This document shows, piece after piece, positions 57,356-64,000 of a DNA stretch of 64,000 nucleotides. Within the stretch, counting starts at the first letter, position 1; the number at the start of each line of letters is the position of its first letter. Below the pieces are notes generated by a model, which saw only the letters and a program-made list of their open reading frames with translations, was not told the DNA's origin and searched no databases. The DNA is taken from assembly GCF_932294415.1 (NCBI RefSeq), contig NC_065538.1, forward strand, positions 26,623,957 to 26,687,956. Reading direction: 5' to 3'. The position numbers were made by a program, and so were the translations under genes. The DNA is from Quercus robur (taxonomy: Eukaryota; Streptophyta; Magnoliopsida; Fagales; Fagaceae).

Positions 57356-60300
57356 ATGGCTTCCTGTGAGTCTCTCTCTCTCTCTCTCTCACTCAGCCCC
57401 AATGACAATATGCTTTACTTGTATATTTGGTTTCATATTGTGTGTGTGTGTATTTTTTTGGCTTTTTAGTTCATCATCTTTGCATTTGGGGAAGTGGGTA
57501 TTTCAAAAGTCAATGCTTTTTTTTTTTTTTTGGTTTTGTTTGAGAGATTGTGGTGCCTGGGTTTCTGGGATTTGTTTATTAATGTTATTGAATTTGTGAT
57601 CAGTGGAAGTTATAAGTAATGATAGCCATGCATGACTATTATTGTTGCTTTGATTGGTTTTTTGTTCGGGTAAATTGGAAATTAAGCCCCTAAAGTTTGG
57701 TTTGATTGGATTTTACCACTAAAGTTTTAGAATTTAGATTTTACCCCTGAAGTTTTGGTGATGTTTAGATTTTACACCCTAATGTTTCAAAATTTAGATT
57801 TTAACTCCTATATTTTGGGAGTATTTGGATTTTATATCCTAAAATTTCAGAATTTAGGGAGGTAAAATCCAGGCAATCTATAGGGGATAAAATTCAAGTT
57901 TTGAAACAGCAGGATGTAAAATTCAAATACCACAAACTTCTGGGGTAGAATCTAAATTCTGAAACTTCAAGGGGTAAAATCCAATCACTCCCAAACTTTA
58001 GAAGCATAATTTGCAATTTACCCTTTTTGTTTTTATTTTTATTTTTTTTCTGATGAAAAGATTTGATTTTTTATTATTCTGAACATTGGTTGATAATGGT
58101 CATTAGTCTATTAAGTTTCTTTTTCTTTTTTTGGTTCCTTTACTTTTTGAATGTAGGGATTTTTTTTTTTGGGTTGGAGTGAGGGATTTGTATAAACAAA
58201 AAGCAGGTAGATTCTATTTGAACAGATGAAATGTACAGCACTGAAATTAACTTCAGTGAATAAACCAATTTAAAGTAATAATAATGTATGAATTTCTGAA
58301 TGGTACCAGTGTGGTTTTACTCGTGTAACTTCAGTGTTAGTGTGGAATCTCTTTGTTAGGCTTCGAATTTGATGTCTCAATCAATTTTGTGATTGTCAAT
58401 TAGAGTAATTGAGGGATGAATAGATTTTAGTCCAATAAAGGACAACTGTTGATATAGGTTTCTTTAAAATTTAAGTGTGGATTGACAGAAAATGGATAAA
58501 AAAGGCAGAAGAAGAAGGACTAGTAGAAAAGAAATGTGTGATCACACTGCTAAGAAGAATTGAAGTCACACATTGATTATCAAATTTTCATTAGCTTTGA
58601 AAGAGATGAAATTATCATATAGAATTTAGCATTTGTATGAGTTTTAATCATCCCATATACAAACTACTGTAAACCATAAATTAAGATTTAAATTAGGAGT
58701 CATGAAATCATTATGTATATAGAAAATAACAGTCTTTACCTAGCTATTACTATAGCAAGTTTCTGCCTTGTAATTGCTGGATAAAGTTGTTACTTAACTT
58801 CTACTATAGCAAGTTTCTGCCCTGTAATAGCTTGATGTAGTCTTGGTGAATGATTGAATCCTAATAATTATGATGCATATGGCTCGAAGTCCATGTTGTG
58901 GCTTTTAAGCCTATCACATGTCTATATAGAGATGCTATTCTGAATACTTTTGTTGGATGGTCCATTTGTAATTTTTTTCCCATGGTTACAAGGGCAGAGC
59001 TGGGTTGGGAACCGAAATCATTTCTCTCTTTTATTGACTTATTTTTCTGTTCAAACATCTGTAGTGATTGGTTATATAGGATGTTATGGTCCTTGTTAAA
59101 GAGTTGGAAGTTTGAGGTCAAGCCGCCAAGGCTTACCATTGGTTATTAAGGGTGATTTGGCATTAGCTTCCCTTGTGCAATAATATTATTACTTATTGTG
59201 CTTTTTTTTTTTTAATAAATTACTTATATTAAAAAAAAAAAAACGATTACAATGAGAAGTGTATTGGATAAAGGATCAATGAGTCTTCAACTTCAATGCC
59301 AATTAGCTCTAGCTTCAATGGCATCTTCTGCCCTTTTAAAAGCAAGGTGGAGGGTGAGGTTGTGTGTTCAAGACTCACCAAGTACATGTGTAACATACCA
59401 CCCCCCACCCCCCAACCCAAAAAAAGAAAAGAAAAAAGAAACATAAAAAACTTATCATAAACTTAAAAGTTTGCTTATGCTTTGGTATAAGCATAAGCAT
59501 TTACTTCTTGTTACCCTTGACGGAAGAGTAAAATTTTCACATCCTACATGTGTGCTTTACTGCCCTAGTAACATTAAATGCCACAAGTCTCTCTATCCCT
59601 CACTTCTTCATGCCGGCCAATTCATTCTGGTGATTTATGCAGTGTAGTGTAGTTACTGGTGTGGCTTAGCCTTTAAAGCTTGTTTATGTAAATCTTTTCT
59701 TTGAAAGTTCATTGTATGAATCCTTTCTTCAGGTGTTGCTAATGTACAACTCCAGCATCTTTTGCTAACAAATATTCTGATCCTACCTAACTAACCCTTC
59801 TTCAATACTTTTCCTTAATGATAATGCTTATGAAACTGCATCATATCTGCAACCTTAAAGAAATAAAAAATTTCATCATCGATTTTGACCAGTATGTGAT
59901 CATCTTGCAATTTGGCATTTGAGTGGGTTAACTGAAAAGGCAAATACTTCTTTTACAAGAGCAAGGTGGAGGGTGAGGTCATGTTCAAGACTCGCCGTTT
60001 AACATACCAATAAAAAAAAAGGGAAAAAAAAGAAAAAAAGAAAAGAAAAGGGAAGTGACTAACTGACATGGCTTAATTGTTGAGTTACAAGAAGTGACTT
60101 AGGATGTCCATTGGACAGAATTTTACATTTTTGTTTGTAATCTGTGCATTGTAGCTTTGATAATGTTGATACATTTTCTGGGTTTCACTTGCACCCAGTA
60201 TTTTGCAGTTGATGCTAGCATTTGTTTAAGAATATTCTCTGAATAATTTAATATGATATCTGTTTCACTAGAAGTTAACATGTCAATAAAAACGCTCTAG

Positions 60301-63300
60301 TTTACTTTGCTTCCAGATATCATGTGTGATCTTTTCAAATTTAGCACTAAAATGAAGTTTTGATGTTATGTTTGGCAGCAAATGGTAAGGATGTGTAAGA
60401 ATCTTAATTTAGGGTTTTAAAATTTAAATAGAGTTACTGTTATGAATGTTAAATAACTAAAGTCAGGGTATGCTAGTTGAATTCTGGAAGGGGTAGGAAT
60501 TGTAGAGGAGGTTTTTGAAAAAGTACTGGGGTTTTATATGATTATAGCATGGTCTAGCATTTAAAAACAGCAATATAGTGTTTAATGTCTGCAAAAATTT
60601 TAGGCCCTGTTTGGTTGTGGTGATTATAGGGAGGATGGAAAATAGGGGAGAGAAAAGTGGGGAGAAAATGGTGTCTGTGGTTGTTTGGTTAAGGGGGAAA
60701 AGGGGTTGAATTTTGGTGGGGTGCAGGAGTTTTCTCCTTGAGCCCACCAAAACACAATCTCCCCAAATTGGGGAGAAAAGGGGGCAAAAATATTTGGACA
60801 AAAATACCCACGCTACAAGCTTCTTCTTTGTACGTGCCTTTGTTTTTTCCATTTTTTATCCAAAGCATAAAAGGCATAAAAGGCAGCACTTTTTTATCCT
60901 TTTTTTTTTGCCACCCCTTTGTAGCCACAGCATGACCTGGCCTTAAGTGGGAGCAGTAAACTTCCTCAATATACTAGTCTTTATTTTGTTACATACACAC
61001 TTCAGATTCAACCATTGCAACTTAGTTAGCGGTACACAGTAAGAAATTTCCTTAAATTTTCTTTGGACGAAAATTTCCTTTAAACCAGTTTGGAGTAAAT
61101 TTCTTACAACCCACTACGAGGCGGTTCAGAAGACTAGCCATGTGTGCTTATTCTTGATATATGGATTAAATGTGTGCTTTACTTGTCAGTTACACCATTT
61201 CTCAAGTCAACAACTCTGTTTTTTTGACATGGTGATGCTATATATTATTGCTATTATACGGATACATGAATAAATACATGGAAAATGCTTAAAAAATATG
61301 AAGAAATTCTTTTTTAGATATTGTACTTTAGTCACTTGTGACATGGTTCTTATTTCAGGTAGCTTGGGAGCATTAAATATTAGATTTTCAAGCTTGGACT
61401 TTGGTAGAGCAAGAGTTGGTATTTTAAAACAATATGGCATAAAAACTTGGACAGGGCGGAGGACACCACAATTTGCAGGGGTAACATTACGAGTTTCACA
61501 ACAGTTAGAGAACGTACAAATTGTAACCAAGTGTAGGTGCTTTTTGTCAATTGATTTGTTCGCTTACATTTTTCGGCTAATCCTCCTGTTCTTACAAATA
61601 TTGTATGTGCAAGTATATCTATACATAAACACAGGCATATCTGTTTTCTATAGCCATCAGTTCTTACACTCTTGATGCAATCCAGAGTTTGACATGTATT
61701 ACAAATCATCAACACTTTTGGATCATTCACCATCCATAATGTGTTTGCAAATCATATATGCATAACGTTAGTACATCAGGGATTCCTGCTGTTGATAGAC
61801 TGCAATCCCTCTTGTAATTAAGTTTGAAAGAAAATGGCCTAAGAACTTGATCCCGGGGTTTTGAACATATTTCAAGTTATTTTTCTTTCTCTTTCATTAT
61901 AGTAAAATTAGAATGAAAGAAATTCTCATGACTTTTTGTGCAGTCCAGTTAACAAGAATTTATTGTTTGATGCAACAGCTTCTGGAAATGTAGAGAATGA
62001 TTCAGAAGAGACTAAAATTTCTGGTTTGACAAATCAGCTCATTCCAAATTCATCTGAAGTAAGTAGTTTGCTAATAATTTTAATTAAATAGTTCTATATA
62101 TTATTAAATCTAAACTGTCAATAGTTTATACCATTGATAGTTTTGCTGGCAAATGAGCTCTATCTCAAATGGCATTGTCTTCCCCCATGAGAATCATAGG
62201 GTGAGGTCATGGGTTCAAAACCCGCTGAGTTTGTGTATAATTTACCAATTAAAAAAGAAAAGAAAAAAAGAAATGGCTGACTGGCATCTGAGTGAAAATA
62301 CACAATTCTTGTAGTGTTGTGTCTTCTTTGTTTCATGTAATTAAAATGAAAATAATCAATTCTTTCATTTCTTTCTTTCTATTTTTTTGGTAAAGTTCTT
62401 ATCAAAATAATTTTGAACTGTGAACACATCATTGTGACTGGTGGATGTTTCAATTTTTCCATTTTTTAAGTGGTTATAGAAGTCTGGACCACCATCTCTA
62501 TGTATTATGCCCACATTCTTTAAGTGCTTTTCCTCTAATCATGAAATGCACTGCATTTATGTTGTGATCTAGGAAATTATTAAATGCTTTGCAATCAACA
62601 AGCATCCTCTTTTGAATGTATATAGGTGTTTGTTATTAGGGATGTGTGTTGGGGAGAGCTAGTCTCCCTTTAATGATGTGGAACCAAAAAATAAAAATAA
62701 AAAAAGCTCTGAGCTTGGCTGAGGACTGTAGTTGAAGGTTTGGTTTGCAGGAAAGATTTGTTTGGAAAAAAGCAAGATCAGGGATTTGGAAGGATGGCAC
62801 CATGTGTCTAATGTGGAACATTTGAAAAAAAAAAAAAAAAAAGGAATGCAAGAACTTTTGAAGGATGGGAGTTTTCGGCTTTTGAAATCCTTATATGTGT
62901 GGGAACCTAGGAAGTGCGGAAAACTCATTTGAGCTGCCGTGTCCATGACCAACACGTGTTGGACACCAGACACCTCTGGGATGTGTGGACACCTCTAGGA
63001 TACGGCTGCAGGCTTGTCCCAGCCCTTTTTTTTTGAAATATGATGGGACATGGCCGGGTGTATTTTGGTTTTTGGATTTTATTATATTACTATCCATTAT
63101 TGCTCGTAAATTGATATATGTTTAACATTGTATGAAAAATAAATGCTTAATAGATAAAAAATATAAATAAAAATATATTTAATAATTAATTAATATACAT
63201 ATTCCTGCTGTGTCATGTCCTAATTTTTCAGAAATTGTTTTATCGTGCCATACTTGTATCTGTGTCTGTGCTTTACTGCTTAGGTGGGAACAAGCTATCA

Positions 63301-64000
63301 GCCATGCTGATTCATCAGATTTATCGGCTTTTCTTGACAAGATGAATTTTGAATGTTAAATATAATTTATTTTATTTTGGTTCTCCTTTGTAAAGATCCT
63401 GTGTTCCTGGGTATCACCCCTTTTGTGCCTTTTAATTGAATTTACTTATATAAAAAAAGCTTTTAGAGTTATTCCAGTCGGCCAACATATACACTGTTGG
63501 TTTGATACCTACACCCTGCAGGTGGAATACCATTTTTGTCACTGTCTGTGAGAAAATTATGTACTTGTATGTTGTATGACAAAAACTATATGCTATTTTA
63601 GTTCTTCAAGTTAAAAACTGTCTTAAATTATAGTGTGATATAATTGTTGTGGATAAATCAATTATTAGGGAAGCTTTGACAGATAGTTTCCGCAATTTTT
63701 TTTCTCAATTCTATTGTAAATTGAGATTATTCTAATCACAAAATTATTCCAATGTCCATATTTTTTATTGTGCCAATGCTAGTGGTTTTCATTTCTTCTT
63801 TGTGCTTGTGCAAGAGAGCGTACCTGATATTTGTTTATGTTATAAGAAACACTGAAACAGAGAATTTTGACAAAACATTTCTTTACCATCGCATGAATGC
63901 AGTCACACAGATTGTCTCTATACATGCTCACACATATATTCCTTTTGGAAAGGTTCAATCATTTACTCAGTCAAATCTTATTTTCAGGTAGAGTCTCTGC
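57356..64000 (+). CDS. Unrecognised, probably plastid-targeted protein, 5' part only
   Basis: Four exons join in phase and run off the right edge: 57356-57365 (ATGGCTTCCT), 61359-61530, 61944-62058 and 63988 onward. Donors and acceptors are GTGAGT/TTTCAG, GTGTAG/GTGCAG and GTAAGT/TTTCAG. The first 99 residues read MASCSLGALNIRFSSLDFGR, then ARVGILKQYGIKTWTGRRTP, then VTLRVSQQLENVQIVTNPVN, and end in LTNQLIPNSSE followed by VESL. The start is rich in Ser, Arg and small residues, poor in acids and begins MAS, as in chloroplast transit peptides; acidic residues appear only after about residue 75. No catalytic domain falls inside the window and I do not recognise the family. Intron 1 is about 4.0 kb and holds a MITE and SINEs. 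Exon 1 carries only three codons plus one base. Confidence 0.6.
57668..58023. mobile_element. Mutator-like foldback MITE, 356 bp, in intron 1
   Basis: Arms of about 170 bp: GGGTAAATTGGAAATTAAGC at left against GGGTAAATTGCAAATTATGC from the right. Flanks TTTTTGTTC and TTTTTGTTT agree at 8 of 9 positions, as for 9-bp Mutator duplications. Each arm is itself built of repeated GTTTnAGAATTTAGATTTTA units. Confidence 0.75.
59302..59400 (+). mobile_element. SINE family 2, copy 1 (intron 1)
   Basis: A tRNA-like head with TTAGCTCTAGCTTCAATGGC (A-box region) and GTGTTCAAGACTC (B-box), then AAGTACATGTGTAACATACC and a C- then A-rich tail. Confidence 0.6.
59956..60050 (+). mobile_element. SINE family 2, copy 2, 5'-truncated (intron 1)
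   Basis: AAGAGCAAGGTGGAGGGTGA, B-box GTTCAAGACTC, TTAACATACC, then an A-rich tail to about 60052. Confidence 0.6.
60604..60960. mobile_element. Possible MITE end in intron 1
   Basis: AGGCCCTGTTTGGTTGTGG is a common plant MITE start, and CCCCAAATTGGGGAGAAAAG is a small palindrome inside. A matching right end was not found. Confidence 0.3.
62151..62258 (+). mobile_element. SINE family 2, copy 3 (intron 3)
   Basis: AAATGAGCTCTATCTCAAAT, B-box GGGTTCAAAACCC, TGTGTATAATTTACC, then an A-rich tail. The most complete copy of this family. Confidence 0.65.
62640..63300. other. Intron 3 interior, repeat-like
   Basis: No exon found. A segment at 62935-63060 with ACACGTGTTGGACACC and GGGACATGGCCGGGTG phrases resembles dispersed repeat sequence but could not be assigned. 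Confidence 0.35.

Noticed and set aside
63280-63360. Candidate exon of the right-hand gene after GCTTAG
   Set aside because: In the required phase it reaches a stop after eight codons and has no donor; the acceptor at 63985-63987 fits instead.

Overview
The window is nuclear DNA of a flowering plant. The introns have plant splice signals, there is a plant tRNA-Phe(GAA), and the repeats are L1-type LINEs with RNase H, tRNA-derived SINEs, Tourist-, hAT-, CACTA- and Mutator-like MITEs and solo LTRs. The AT-rich background and the mix of MITEs suggest a woody core eudicot; I would guess Fagales, without being able to prove it.

Host genes are few and far apart. (1) A complete gene on + (TATA near 9.6 kb, coding 10482-11456) encodes a 157-residue protein with three RanBP2-type zinc fingers. 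(2) A complete five-exon gene on - (33835-36989, TATA at 37.09 kb) encodes a 267-residue single-repeat MYB of the SHAQKYF class. Its five exons join in phase. (3) A single-exon gene on - (49614-50471) encodes a 285-residue acidic protein with an EAR-like LxLxL motif and a probable Agenet/Tudor-like fold. Two broken copies of its 5' end lie at 49.1-49.25 kb and 43.36-43.74 kb. (4) A tRNA-Phe gene lies at 50818-50890. (5) The first four exons of a gene that runs off the right edge (57356 onward, +) encode what looks like a plastid transit peptide. (6) A relic of a SNF2/RAD5-like helicase gene (39.6-42.0 kb) is split by a solo LTR and a CACTA element.

The rest is mostly transposon-derived. 2.2-2.45 kb: a SINE whose tail has become a long CA/TA microsatellite inside its own target duplication. 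2.97-6.05 kb: a 5'-truncated LINE carrying a hAT MITE. 8.1-9.05 kb: a tandem duplication containing SINE copies. 14.4-15.6 kb: a Tourist MITE beside an LTR. 16.0-16.44 kb: a foldback element with five internal hairpins. 18.27-22.98 kb: an LTR interrupted by a hAT transposon with matching ends, an 8-bp duplication and an open 832-residue transposase. 24.3-28.7 kb: a LINE with a 15-bp duplication. 29.0-29.6 kb: an LTR and a LINE tail. 39.7-40.5 kb: a solo LTR with a 5-bp duplication. 44.8-47.65 kb: a long LTR-like block holding a hairpin minisatellite. 53.1-54.7 kb: an LTR carrying the second copy of the hAT MITE.

The genes show no functional linkage to each other. The strongest leads are the intact-looking hAT element, the two hairpin-rich repeats (16.1 kb and 45.2 kb), the EAR-Agenet gene with its decayed copies, and the layered insertions in the SNF2 relic.
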